Below, piece by piece: positions 7,683 to 15,429 of a stretch of DNA of 64,000 nucleotides. A program made the position numbers and the translations under genes. This DNA comes from Pseudomonadota bacterium (GTDB taxonomy: Bacteria; Pseudomonadota; Alphaproteobacteria; Rickettsiales; UBA6187): assembly GCA_027620075.1 (NCBI GenBank), contig JAQCEY010000001.1, positions 557,615-621,614 of the forward strand. The letters are read 5' to 3'. Each line of letters starts with the position of its first letter. Position 1 is the stretch's first letter. The notes below the pieces were generated by a model. That model was not told the DNA's origin. It saw nothing but the letters and a program-made list of their open reading frames with translations, and did not search any database.

Positions 7683-8975
7683 TTACAGATTCATCTTTAA
7701 TGCTAATTGATGCACCCTACTTGCACGAATCCCGTGCTTATCAAGAGCGTATTTCATACCATATTCAATAAATAGATCCTTAGCCGTTTTCAGCCTTAGT
7801 CCAAAAGCAAGATCGGTAGTATGGTCACCACTGCCATCTTTTCTTGTTAATTCATGGCTTCCTATTGCTTCTATACTTAAGGACAACATTCTATCATTTG
7901 TAAATTGGCGGTAATATTCAGCGCCTACTACATAATCAAATTCATCCTGCCCTAAATACCCTGCATTAAATTCATAACCAACATTTGCATGCAGGCCAAA
8001 ACCAAACGTTTCAAACGGAAATGATCTTGAAGCCAAAAGCATTGGCTTCGCACCATAATAGTCTATTCCTTGTAAATTATTAGCATCACCGGTTGGAAAC
8101 CTTACCTCCAAAACTGAAGCCAGTTGTGTTTGGTCTCCTGAATATAGTGCATATTTTGCCCTTAAAGAAAAATCCCCAACACTTGTATACTCGCCATCCG
8201 CTGTAGAATAAGTTGGATCGACTGCCGGATCAAATGAATGTATTGTGCCTGGAAAGAACTGCTTAGTTTCATTTTCAATAAAGGTCGCATTTGCCTTTGC
8301 TATTAATCTTGTATGAATAATAGGGACTAAGACACCGAAATCCAGTTTATCAGTTATTCCGTAGCTACCATATAATGCTAGAACATGATTAGTGAGGTCT
8401 ATTTCAGTATCTACTTGAATATAATCTCGTTCAAACTCATAACATGCTCCTGCAGGTCCACCAATACATATATTAGGCTCAGCTAAATCAACATGCGCAA
8501 GGGTCAGTCTTACACCATTCAAACTTTGTCCATTATAGTGAGTATATTTCGTATACGTATAAGATGCCCCAAGATTAAGGCGACCTTTCCCTAGCGTTCC
8601 TGCATGTTCAGTGAACACTCCTCCCTGTGCATTAGCTACGGAAGTAAATTCTCCTGTTATTTCATCATATACAAATTCGGTTCCACCGCCACCACTTGAA
8701 GTAGTTACGGCTGAATCCTGAGCTGCTCTTGATAGTTGCGCAAATTCATTAAGCGATGCAGAAGTAAAATGTGCAGCATGATTAAATCCTCCTGAAATAG
8801 TTAAAGTAATACCGTCTCCACCATATAGTGATTCAATTACCTTATTTAGATCAGTATCCGCAGATGCAGACCTGCCTAAAATGCCCGCACAAACAAACGT
8901 ACAAATAGATAGCAATGTCACCATTCTTTTTTTGTATGTTTGAGTATATATCTCAATTCTCATATTTATTTTCAT
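7683..8975 (-). CDS. Outer-membrane beta-barrel protein (phenol-degradation transporter-like)
   Basis: A 430-residue exported protein. The signal peptide ends near ASA at about residue 40; an internal Met at residue 18 gives a more usual length and may be the true start. The body has alternating polar and hydrophobic strands and blocks such as GSYGITDKLDFGVLVPI and EVRFPTGD, which recall the Phenol_MetA_deg family of outer-membrane channels. It ends in a beta-signal-like strand (HQLALKMNL), though the last residue is Leu rather than Phe. It sits between the REC-histidine kinase gene and the binding-protein gene, so it may admit the signal molecule to the periplasm. That role is inference. Confidence 0.65.
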   Translation of the reverse strand: MKINMRIEIYTQTYKKRMVTLLSICTFVCAGILGRSASADTDLNKVIESLYGGDGITLTISGGFNHAAHFTSASLNEFAQLSRAAQDSAVTTSSGGGGTEFVYDEITGEFTSVANAQGGVFTEHAGTLGKGRLNLGASYTYTKYTHYNGQSLNGVRLTLAHVDLAEPNICIGGPAGACYEFERDYIQVDTEIDLTNHVLALYGSYGITDKLDFGVLVPIIHTRLIAKANATFIENETKQFFPGTIHSFDPAVDPTYSTADGEYTSVGDFSLRAKYALYSGDQTQLASVLEVRFPTGDANNLQGIDYYGAKPMLLASRSFPFETFGFGLHANVGYEFNAGYLGQDEFDYVVGAEYYRQFTNDRMLSLSIEAIGSHELTRKDGSGDHTTDLAFGLRLKTAKDLFIEYGMKYALDKHGIRASRVHQLALKMNL

Positions 8976-9018
8976 AACTTAAATACCTTTTTAATTATAA
9001 TTAACAAAATACCTTCCA

Positions 9019-10371
9019 CTAAATGCCCTGACTTAAAGTGTTCTTTACAATACGCGAGGAAGGCAACCATACTGTTACTTTAGTTCCCCGACCTTCAGCT
9101 CCTTCTATTGTTAACTTACCTTCATGTTTTTCTGTCAATGCGTTAGCCAAAGAAAGCCCTAATCCTATACCTCCATATTTCCTGTCCCTTGAACCATCAA
9201 GTTGTGTAAATGGCTCCATTACTGTATCAACATTTTCTTCAGATAGACCAATACCATTATCTTCAACTACAAAATAAATACCGTCATCATCTTTAACATC
9301 GGCATTTATTTTAATTACTCCCCCCGCTAATGAAAACTTTACAGAGTTTGACAGCAGGTGTAACAAAACTTTTTCTATGCGATGTTTATCTACGAAAATA
9401 ACCGCATCCTTATTTGTTATGTCAACTTCTACAGGTATTTCCATACCACTATTTTCTATGGTTTTATTAATAGATATAACTACTTTATCGACTATTTTTT
9501 CTATGGAAGTATTTGCTTCCTGCAAGCGAAGATTGTCAGATTCTATTTCTGACATTTCAAAAACATTATTGATAAGTTCGAACAGCTCTGTGGCAGCATT
9601 ATGTATAAAGTCTATATACTCGTTACAATCCCCATACTTTTCTTTGAAATTCTCTTCATACCTTGAACCTAATTCCTCACTTTCTTCAGGCATTCTATTT
9701 GTGACTTTACCTTTTCTTATAATGTCAGTAAATCCTATTATAGAGCTTAACGGGGTACGCAATTCGTGCGTCATGTTTGATAAAAAATCATTCTTCGCTT
9801 TATTAGCAACTTCAACCTTTCCTTTTTGTTCAATTAAATCTTTTTCTACCGCCCTACAACGCTGAACCTCACTTTCCAGCTCGTCTACCAAATGTTTTAA
9901 CGTTTGTGTTTTTTCATTAACCGTCTGCTCTAGGGATGAATTTATGGTTGATATCTCCTCGTGCAACTTCTTATTCATAAAACAGTTCTTTGCACGTGCT
10001 TTTGCAACAGAGAAGTTTACGGGTTTAGATATAAAATCACTTGCGCCTAACTTGTAAGCTTCCAAAATGCTTTCAGTGTCATTTTTGGCTGTAACTATTA
10101 TTATCGGTAGTTGCCAAGGCTGATATTGCTTTCTAACATATTGCAAAACATCAAAGCCACTTACATCAGGCATCATTAGGTCTAAGAAAACCATATCTAC
10201 ACGATTTCGGTCTATTATCTCAATTGCCTCTTTCCCGCCCTCGGCACTTAGACAATTAATGCCGATCCTTTCGAATTTACGAATTAGAATATCTCTATTG
10301 GCCTCGTTATCATCAACGACTAAAATAGCTGCATCTTTGATACTAATATCCTCTATATCCTTCATACCCAC
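9019..10371 (-). CDS. REC-histidine kinase, cytoplasmic hybrid sensor
   Basis: A 450-residue soluble protein. Residues about 14-130 form a receiver domain with acidic pocket D20/D21, phospho-acceptor D64 (VFLDLMMPD) and K116 (SKP). A coiled coil spans about 135-195. The HisKA domain has H202 (MTHELRTPL) and the ATPase domain has VEDNGIGL and GGIGLGL. The receiver-first order means it could take phosphate from another kinase and also act as a kinase; the membrane kinase at 5095 is the obvious partner. It is the first gene of the cassette, with a 43-base gap to the barrel gene. The start at 10371 is GTG; an ATG two codons later is equally plausible. Confidence 0.88.
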   Translation of the reverse strand: MGMKDIEDISIKDAAILVVDDNEANRDILIRKFERIGINCLSAEGGKEAIEIIDRNRVDMVFLDLMMPDVSGFDVLQYVRKQYQPWQLPIIIVTAKNDTESILEAYKLGASDFISKPVNFSVAKARAKNCFMNKKLHEEISTINSSLEQTVNEKTQTLKHLVDELESEVQRCRAVEKDLIEQKGKVEVANKAKNDFLSNMTHELRTPLSSIIGFTDIIRKGKVTNRMPEESEELGSRYEENFKEKYGDCNEYIDFIHNAATELFELINNVFEMSEIESDNLRLQEANTSIEKIVDKVVISINKTIENSGMEIPVEVDITNKDAVIFVDKHRIEKVLLHLLSNSVKFSLAGGVIKINADVKDDDGIYFVVEDNGIGLSEENVDTVMEPFTQLDGSRDRKYGGIGLGLSLANALTEKHEGKLTIEGAEGRGTKVTVWLPSSRIVKNTLSQGI

Positions 10372-10783
10372 TCAACAATGTTTTTCTTTTTGAAAAATTG
10401 TTATATATCTTCTCTAGCCCTAGCACTCAAAAAACTTAAATACATCGATAGGATTAATGATTTTATAACAATACCTCTTAATGATTAACAATCCGTTAAT
10501 TTACAAAAAGATACGAGCTTTACGGAGGTATAGTTACCGTTATCAACACAACAGCCGTTCGCACGCATCATTTACATTGCAACGCTCATCTCGAAGTATT
10601 TCAAAAATGGCAAGGGTATATTTCTTTCGAAATACATACCTCAATCTGATTTTTACAAAGCTAGTATTTGGATAATCTAAATTCTAAGGAAGAACAAACT
10701 GTTACTTTGGAATGCCAACAGTTATGTGGAAAGTTTTTCTTTAAATTGTAAAGTGAAGTTGGCTTGCTCTGGAAGTGCTTGGT
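10372..10783. other. Gene-poor 412-base stretch upstream of the sensory cassette
   Basis: AT-rich, with no convincing gene. It should hold the minus-strand promoter of the four-gene cassette. A plus-strand open frame (10481-10675) has an odd composition and no ribosome-binding site. On the minus strand a short frame reading MYFERNIPLPFLKYF stops after about 20 codons. I see no repeats or RNA genes. Confidence 0.4.
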
Positions 10784-11425
10784 TCATGCAACCTCCTGAA
10801 CGTATGCGCCAGCGAGCTCTTTCACAATCATCGGAGTCCAAACCTTGATAGGGGTAAAGATTTCGTGCTTGCCAAGATGCGCAAACAGCGAGCCCTCTGC
10901 ACTGAAAGCCGATGAGCCGGTCAATGCATCAAGACGAAAATCGCGGCGCTGGAACTTGCCCTTACCGATATAACCCCACTCTGCGAAAGCAATCGGTTTG
11001 CCATTTCTGGCTTTCATTGTTAGGGCATCACCATGTATGAGGTTGAGTGACAGCACAAAGCTTGCAGCGCGGTAAAGATCATCTTTTTCGTTAAGTGAGA
11101 GATATTCAGCGAAGATCCCAAGTAAGTTATCTCGACAGTCGTCGATATTGTCAGGCAATAATTCAATGCCATAAATACACATTACTGCTAACAGAGCGAA
11201 GTTGCGTTTCTCGAAGTCAGACTTGCCGTATTTAAGTTCTACCGCTGCAAGCTTACGACGCAGCACATGCGTTAAAAAATTTCCGTCTCCGCAAGCTGGC
11301 TCCAGAAAGCGGGAATCAATACGTTCTGACTCACCCTTTACAAGATCAAGCATGGCTTCCACCATCCACGCTGGCGTGAAAACTTCTCCGTGATCTATGA
11401 CTCTTTGTTTTGATTTGATCAGCAA
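10784..11425 (-). CDS. N-6 DNA methyltransferase-like protein, SAM-binding half only
   Basis: A 213-residue protein resembling short 'restriction endonuclease subunit M' proteins. HGEVFTPAWMVEAML and the SAM-binding motif EPACGDGNFL (about residues 42-51) are clear, followed by IYGIELLPDNIDDCR. The catalytic NPPY motif expected of N6-adenine methyltransferases is absent, so alone it should not methylate DNA; it may be a fragment or a subunit. Its base composition is visibly more GC-rich than its neighbours (gcgccagcgagctc), which supports recent transfer. It is the last gene inside the right end of the tRNA-Leu island. Confidence 0.65.
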   Translation of the reverse strand: MLIKSKQRVIDHGEVFTPAWMVEAMLDLVKGESERIDSRFLEPACGDGNFLTHVLRRKLAAVELKYGKSDFEKRNFALLAVMCIYGIELLPDNIDDCRDNLLGIFAEYLSLNEKDDLYRAASFVLSLNLIHGDALTMKARNGKPIAFAEWGYIGKGKFQRRDFRLDALTGSSAFSAEGSLFAHLGKHEIFTPIKVWTPMIVKELAGAYVQEVA

Positions 11426-11637
11426 GGCGTAATCTCTAACGTTATGATTTAATCTTTTTTACTCTGCTCTTTTATCACCGTGCGGATTTTTGAAAGCCCC
11501 AGAACAGCAAAACGCCGTTCCGCTGGTGAAATTATATTATAAGGTTGAGTATTGCAACTGTTTTGATATTCCAGTAAGATGCAGCTACTTATTTTAACAT
11601 ATATCCACAGGAAATTTGACGGGTTAAAAATGACTTT

Positions 11638-11657
11638 GGGGGTACTTATGGGGGTAT
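11638..11657 (+). promoter_or_regulatory. Two GGGGGTAY units inside the right island end
   Basis: GGGGGTAC (11638-11645) and GGGGGTAT (11650-11657) match the iterons before the integrase at 2864-2903. They lie about 60 bases inside the right attachment core at 11719. Sites of one kind at both ends fit arm-type integrase sites of attL and attR. Confidence 0.5.
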
Positions 11658-11718
11658 ATACAAAAACCCAACGCAAATTATTTTTATATATCAATAATAT
11701 ACAATCCGCTTCAGGTTG

Positions 11719-11732
11719 CCTCCGGAGCACCA
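11719..11732 (+). other. Right attachment core (attR) of the tRNA-Leu island
   Basis: CCTCCGGAGCACCA differs from the tRNA-Leu 3' end (2734-2748) by loss of one G. Copy B of the 29-base repeat starts 35 bases further on, as copy A does 38 bases behind the tRNA. The island between the two cores is about 9 kb. Confidence 0.6.
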
Positions 11733-11767
11733 TCTTGCAACGCACCACCTACGAAAGGCATGAAAGC

Positions 11768-11796
11768 CCTTACTTTACAAGGTTTTTAGGTCTAAC
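11768..11796 (+). repeat. 29-base direct repeat, copy B
   Basis: About four differences from copy A at 2787-2815. It follows the attR core and is probably the chromosomal flank of the duplicated attachment site. Confidence 0.65.
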
Positions 11797-11855
11797 ATAT
11801 CCCGTAATGTCAAATAAGATACACTTACTTTAACATCTGTTGAAATCTATTTTCT

Positions 11856-11884
11856 CTTTACTTTATAAGGCTCTTGAGCTTAAC
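11856..11884 (+). repeat. 29-base direct repeat, copy C
   Basis: About four differences from copy A, at different places than in copy B. No tRNA end is recognisable before it. It may belong to an older, eroded integration at the same site. Confidence 0.6.
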
Positions 11885-12372
11885 TATCTCTACTGTTATC
11901 TAATTATATATATTGTAACATACTCGCAAAAAAGAGGGTAATTATGCGGATATGTTTTTACGGGTGTGGTAACGAACAAAGGTTCTAAGAAGATGTTATT
12001 GAAAAATAAACAAGATTCCATTTTCGATAATAAAGGATACTATTACAAATTTGGTACAAGTCTTTGCGGATTTATGGTAGAAGAATTTACCCGTCCGGTC
12101 AAAGCGATAGAAGAAAACCTTTATGGTATAAGTTGTTCTTTAAGCCGGCTGCTTTGAGATCACCATAACAAAGACAGTATAATATACCCTTCAATTAAAA
12201 AAACGGTTCAACAAATATCGTTCTAACAAGTTACACTGCAAAATTAAGGTTAGCACTAGACTTTGTTTTAAAATGTGAAATGAATGGAAACAATAGATGT
12301 AAGGTACTAGAGTATAGAAATTTACAGATGACGAATTAAAGACTTTGAAGAAACTTAATAATCTAAAAACAA

Positions 12373-13188
12373 ATGCCGCAAGCAAAAATTAAAAATCGCA
12401 AAATGCATTATACTGACACAGGCACCGGAGAGGTTATTTTGTTCGGTCATAGTTTCCTGTGGGACAATCAGATGTGGCAGGAACAGGTTGAGGTATTATC
12501 TACACAATATCGCTGCATAGTGCCTGACTTATGGGGACATGGTGAGTCAGACTATCTTGATAATTCTGAATGCAATATCGCAGAGCTTGCTGATGACCAT
12601 ATTCTATTAATGGATTCTTTAGGCATAGAAAAATTTTCTATTATCGGGCTTTCTGTTGGCGGTATGTGGGCAGCTCATATTGCTTTTAAATATCCTGAAC
12701 GCATTAATAAGCTTGTTTTATGTGATACTGATTTGGGTAAGGAGCCGTTATTCAATAAATTTAAATATTATGTAATGATAAAAATGATGGAGCGTGCAAA
12801 CTGCGTACCGCCTAAATTAGTCGAAAAGGTTATCCCGATATTTTTTTCAAAAACAACGTTAGAAAACAATAAGAAATTAGTCTGTTATTTTAAAAACAAA
12901 CTTTCTTCCATTAGTAAAGAGTGCATACCTACTATAGCAACCCTCGCTAGGGCTATATTTTGGCGTGATAGCTTTTTGAACGAATTAAAACAAATTAAAG
13001 CAGAGACAAAAATAATTGTTGGCAGCGATGACATAGCTCGCCCGCCAAATGAAGCAAGGAGACTAGAAAAACTTATACCGAATGCTACTTTGTCAATAAT
13101 CGAAAATTCAGGACATATCCCATCTTGCGAACAGCCGAAGTTATTAAATGCGGTCTTATTATACTTCTTTGATAAAACCGCTTCTTAG
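12373..13188 (+). CDS. Alpha/beta hydrolase
   Basis: A 271-residue single-domain hydrolase with the alpha/beta hydrolase fold. The nucleophile elbow is GLSVGG with S94, the acid is D219 or D220 (VGSDDIARP) and the base is H248 (NSGHIPS). The oxyanion region GHSFLWDNQMW and the PDLWGHGESD segment are typical of the 3-oxoadipate enol-lactonase/haloperoxidase-like group. No signal peptide. The substrate cannot be told from sequence. It is the only intact gene in the second, decayed unit of the tRNA-Leu region (11733-13288), so it may be cargo. No strong ribosome-binding site precedes the start. Confidence 0.85.
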   Translation: MPQAKIKNRKMHYTDTGTGEVILFGHSFLWDNQMWQEQVEVLSTQYRCIVPDLWGHGESDYLDNSECNIAELADDHILLMDSLGIEKFSIIGLSVGGMWAAHIAFKYPERINKLVLCDTDLGKEPLFNKFKYYVMIKMMERANCVPPKLVEKVIPIFFSKTTLENNKKLVCYFKNKLSSISKECIPTIATLARAIFWRDSFLNELKQIKAETKIIVGSDDIARPPNEARRLEKLIPNATLSIIENSGHIPSCEQPKLLNAVLLYFFDKTAS

Positions 13189-13269
13189 CTTTAAAAAAAC
13201 ACTATGTGGGTGTCTTTTCAATTCCTAACCGGACTTTTCTTTATTAACTAATTCCTTACCTGTACCTCG

Positions 13270-13288
13270 CGATTCCCTCCGAAACACC
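13270..13288 (+). other. Degenerate third copy of the tRNA-Leu 3' end
   Basis: CGATTCCCTCCGAAACACC resembles the T-arm and acceptor end of the tRNA at 2729-2747, with changes near the CCA end. About 30 bases later there is a weak match to the 29-base repeat. It probably marks the far edge of an older insertion. Confidence 0.4.
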
Positions 13289-13356
13289 GATTACACTTAT
13301 TTTAAGTCGCAAAAATATAAAGGTGCTAAGGCTAATAATGATTTTATGATGCAATT

Positions 13357-13395
13357 AAAAAAACACCCTTATAACTACTTAATAGCTATAAGGGT
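13357..13395 (-). terminator. Intrinsic terminator of the csp-helicase unit
   Basis: Arms 13365-13373 and 13387-13395 pair over 9 bp. On the minus strand the hairpin is followed by a T-run (the A-run 13357-13363 on plus). It lies 39 bases behind the helicase stop. Confidence 0.75.
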
Positions 13396-13433
13396 ATTTA
13401 ATAAAATTACTTAAAATGAATAACGGTAAATTT

Positions 13434-14681
13434 TTACGCTACCATTTTACCTTTAAACATTCTGGCAGGTTTTTTTGCACCGGAATTGGTAGAACCGGTC
13501 GTATTATTACCTTTGTTCTTATTCCTAAACCTATTTTTCTTTCTTTTTGCAGGATCGCTCTTGGAAGCTGCCTTACCTGATTCTGACGATCCGCCCGATC
13601 CGGGGTTTAGAAGCCTTTCAATCGCAGACCACTTGGATTTATCCTGAGGTGATACGAGATTAAGCGCACAACCTTTAGCACCTGCTCTGGCAGTTCTTCC
13701 GATACGGTGGATATAATCTTCGGCACATTGAGGCAAATCATAATTGATTACATGTTCAATATGCGGAATATCTAAGCCTCTTGCTGCCACATCAGTAGCT
13801 ACAAGTATGCGGTATTTCTTCCTTCTGAAAGCCTCTATAACTCTTTCACGTTTACTTTGACGCAAGTCACCGTGGATAGCTTCCGCACTATAGCCTTTCT
13901 TGGCAAGTTTGATTGCCATTTTTTCAGTACCGTATTTAGTTTTAACAAAAACTATTATCGAACCTTCACGCCTATCAAGCTCCGAAAGGAAAGTGTCATA
14001 CTTATCCGCCTCACTGATACGCATTATATCCTGTGTGATATTTGCAGCCGGCGACGAAGTCGGGCTTACGGATATATGTACGGGATCCTTTAAATACTTA
14101 TCGGCTATCTTAACAATGTTTTTAGGCAGTGTCGCAGAAAACAAAAGAGTCTGACGAGAACCGGTCATATATTTCATTATATTATCTATCTGGATACTAA
14201 AACCCATATCCAACATACGGTCGGTTTCATCAAGAACCAAAAAATCCGCATTATTAAGCATAAGGCTTCCACGCTCCAGATGGTCATTGATACGTCCGGG
14301 CGTACCGACTATTAATCTCGGTCTGTTACGCAACTGTTGCAGTTGTTTTACCATCGAATCGCCACCGATTAGCATCGCTGTTTTTATCTTAGAATTTCTT
14401 CCAAGCATATCTTGTAGTTGCTTTAATACTTGAGTAGCAAGTTCACGTGTCGGGGTCATAACCAGTGCCATACCGTTAGAATCGGTCATAAGTTTTGTTA
14501 CCAGAGGTATTCCGAACGCAGCAGTTTTACCTGTACCCGTTTGAGCAGAGCCTAAAATGTCCCTCCCCTCTAAAGCAAGAGGTATAGCCTGTTGCTGTAT
14601 CGGGGTAGGTTCATTAAATTGCAAATGCTGCAAAGTATGGTTAAGGGCTTCAGGTAAGCCCATTTCTTTAAATGTTTTCAT
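13434..14681 (-). CDS. rhlE: DEAD-box RNA helicase, RhlE type
   Basis: A helicase of about 415 residues that unwinds RNA duplexes using ATP, usually in ribosome assembly, mRNA decay or cold adaptation. The Q motif (FNEPTPIQQQAIP), motif I (AQTGTGKT), PTRELA, GTPGR, SAT, ARGLD and HRIGRTARAG are all present, followed by a basic low-complexity tail with KKNRFRNKNKG. Motif II reads DETD instead of DEAD. I chose the internal ATG at 14681 because AAGGAT lies 7 bases before it; the frame itself is open to 14711. It follows the cold-shock gene by 84 bases on the same strand, so both may be made from one transcript. Confidence 0.9.
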   Translation of the reverse strand: MKTFKEMGLPEALNHTLQHLQFNEPTPIQQQAIPLALEGRDILGSAQTGTGKTAAFGIPLVTKLMTDSNGMALVMTPTRELATQVLKQLQDMLGRNSKIKTAMLIGGDSMVKQLQQLRNRPRLIVGTPGRINDHLERGSLMLNNADFLVLDETDRMLDMGFSIQIDNIMKYMTGSRQTLLFSATLPKNIVKIADKYLKDPVHISVSPTSSPAANITQDIMRISEADKYDTFLSELDRREGSIIVFVKTKYGTEKMAIKLAKKGYSAEAIHGDLRQSKRERVIEAFRRKKYRILVATDVAARGLDIPHIEHVINYDLPQCAEDYIHRIGRTARAGAKGCALNLVSPQDKSKWSAIERLLNPGSGGSSESGKAASKSDPAKRKKNRFRNKNKGNNTTGSTNSGAKKPARMFKGKMVA

Positions 14682-14765
14682 ATGAAATATCCTTATTGCA
14701 AAAGAATACATTCACAGCAAACACCGTAATATCCTCAATGCAATTATATAAATTGTTAAGATAGA

Positions 14766-14975
14766 TTAGTCAGATAATAACTGAACATGTGCAGCAGACG
14801 ACTTGCCTTTTACAGTAGCTATTTCATAGCTTACTTTTTGACCGTCATCAAGCTGTCTTATACCGCTTTTTTCAAGCGCACTTATATGAACAAAAACATC
14901 ACTCGAACCATCATCAGGTTGAATAAAGCCATATCCCTTAGTTGCATTAAACCATTTTACCGTTCCGTTTGCCAT
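14766..14975 (-). CDS. cspA: Cold-shock protein, CspA family
   Basis: A 69-residue single cold-shock domain that binds single-stranded RNA and DNA. The N-terminus NGTVKWFNATKGYGFI and the RNA-binding motifs RNP1 (KGYGFIQ) and RNP2 (DVFVHIS) are intact. I chose the ATG at 14975, preceded by AAAGGAAATAATT; an upstream in-frame start at 14993 gives an unusual extra MLKEII. A hairpin with a T-run lies 25-70 bases before this start (15000-15045), so expression may depend on passing it. Confidence 0.93.
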   Translation of the reverse strand: MANGTVKWFNATKGYGFIQPDDGSSDVFVHISALEKSGIRQLDDGQKVSYEIATVKGKSSAAHVQLLSD

Positions 14976-14999
14976 AATTATTTCCTTTAGCATTATAGT

Positions 15000-15045
15000 T
15001 AAAAAAGAGCATACTCCCGTAAATTTTTCAATACGGGCTTACTCT
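15000..15045 (-). terminator. Terminator-like hairpin in the leader of the cold-shock gene
   Basis: On the minus strand the arms AGAGTAAGCCCGTA and TACGGGAGTATGCTCT form an imperfect stem followed by TTTTTT, just before the ribosome-binding site of the cold-shock gene. Either it ends an unseen small RNA transcribed from about 15100-15350, or it is an attenuator that a cold-induced leader must bypass. The rest of 14994-15429 holds the palindrome at 15243 and AT-rich sequence with no gene. Confidence 0.6.
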
Positions 15046-15242
15046 TATTCAAACGCTTGGGATCGACAGTTTTAAGGAAGATCTTTTGTGGCTTCATGTA
15101 GTACCACTACTTATTAATACAAATTAATACAAGTCTCATTTTAGCAAGAGCAATTTAAACTCTGCAGAAGAACATACACCAAGATAATTTAAAAAGCAAC
15201 CTTTATATTAAAAAAACATTCGGGGACTATGTAGTACCTTTA

Positions 15243-15329
15243 TTGTCATTCGCCGGCTTAACCGGCGAATCTATAAATATTAAATAGATATTAAACAGTA
15301 GATTCACCGATTAAATCGGTGAACGACAG
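15243..15329. repeat. Bipartite palindrome (two hairpins in inverted orientation)
   Basis: A 31-base left arm (15243-15273) is the inverted match of the right arm (15299-15329), and each arm is itself a hairpin (CGCCGG-CTTAA-CCGGCG and CACCGAT-TAA-ATCGGTG). Where the arms differ, the changes are paired inside each hairpin. It begins TTGTCATTCG and ends CGAACGACAG reading outward, like other elements at 22860, 31429 and 39124. Confidence 0.65.
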
Positions 15330-15429
15330 GATAAATTCACCTATAACAAAATATATATTTATTGAATTATAATATAAAACTAATATAAATATTAACTTCC
15401 ATAATAATAAAAATTATCAAGTCTGAAAA

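Larger units (their letters stand above)
11426..12372. other. Decayed island junction without a convincing gene
   Basis: This stretch holds the right attachment region of the tRNA-Leu island (GGGGGTAT units at 11638 and 11650, att copy at 11719, repeats B and C) and then eroded sequence. After repeat C, bases 11910-11965 loosely resemble the integrase leader at 2838-2900 (aacatac, then runs of G with TAT), as if a second integrase region had decayed. A GTG frame at 11966-12157 codes for 63 residues I do not recognise, and I would not call it a gene. Confidence 0.5.

Noticed and set aside
10481-10675. A 64-codon frame upstream of the sensory cassette
   Set aside because: Low-quality composition (Arg/Ser/Tyr-rich) and no ribosome-binding site; more likely promoter region.
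11449-11748. A 99-codon minus-strand frame
   Set aside because: It spans the integrase arm sites and the attachment core of the island; its translation has no protein-like pattern.
11966-12157. A 63-codon GTG frame in the decayed junction
   Set aside because: No ribosome-binding site, no recognised family, surrounded by eroded sequence. I compared it with the integrase N-terminus and found no convincing match.
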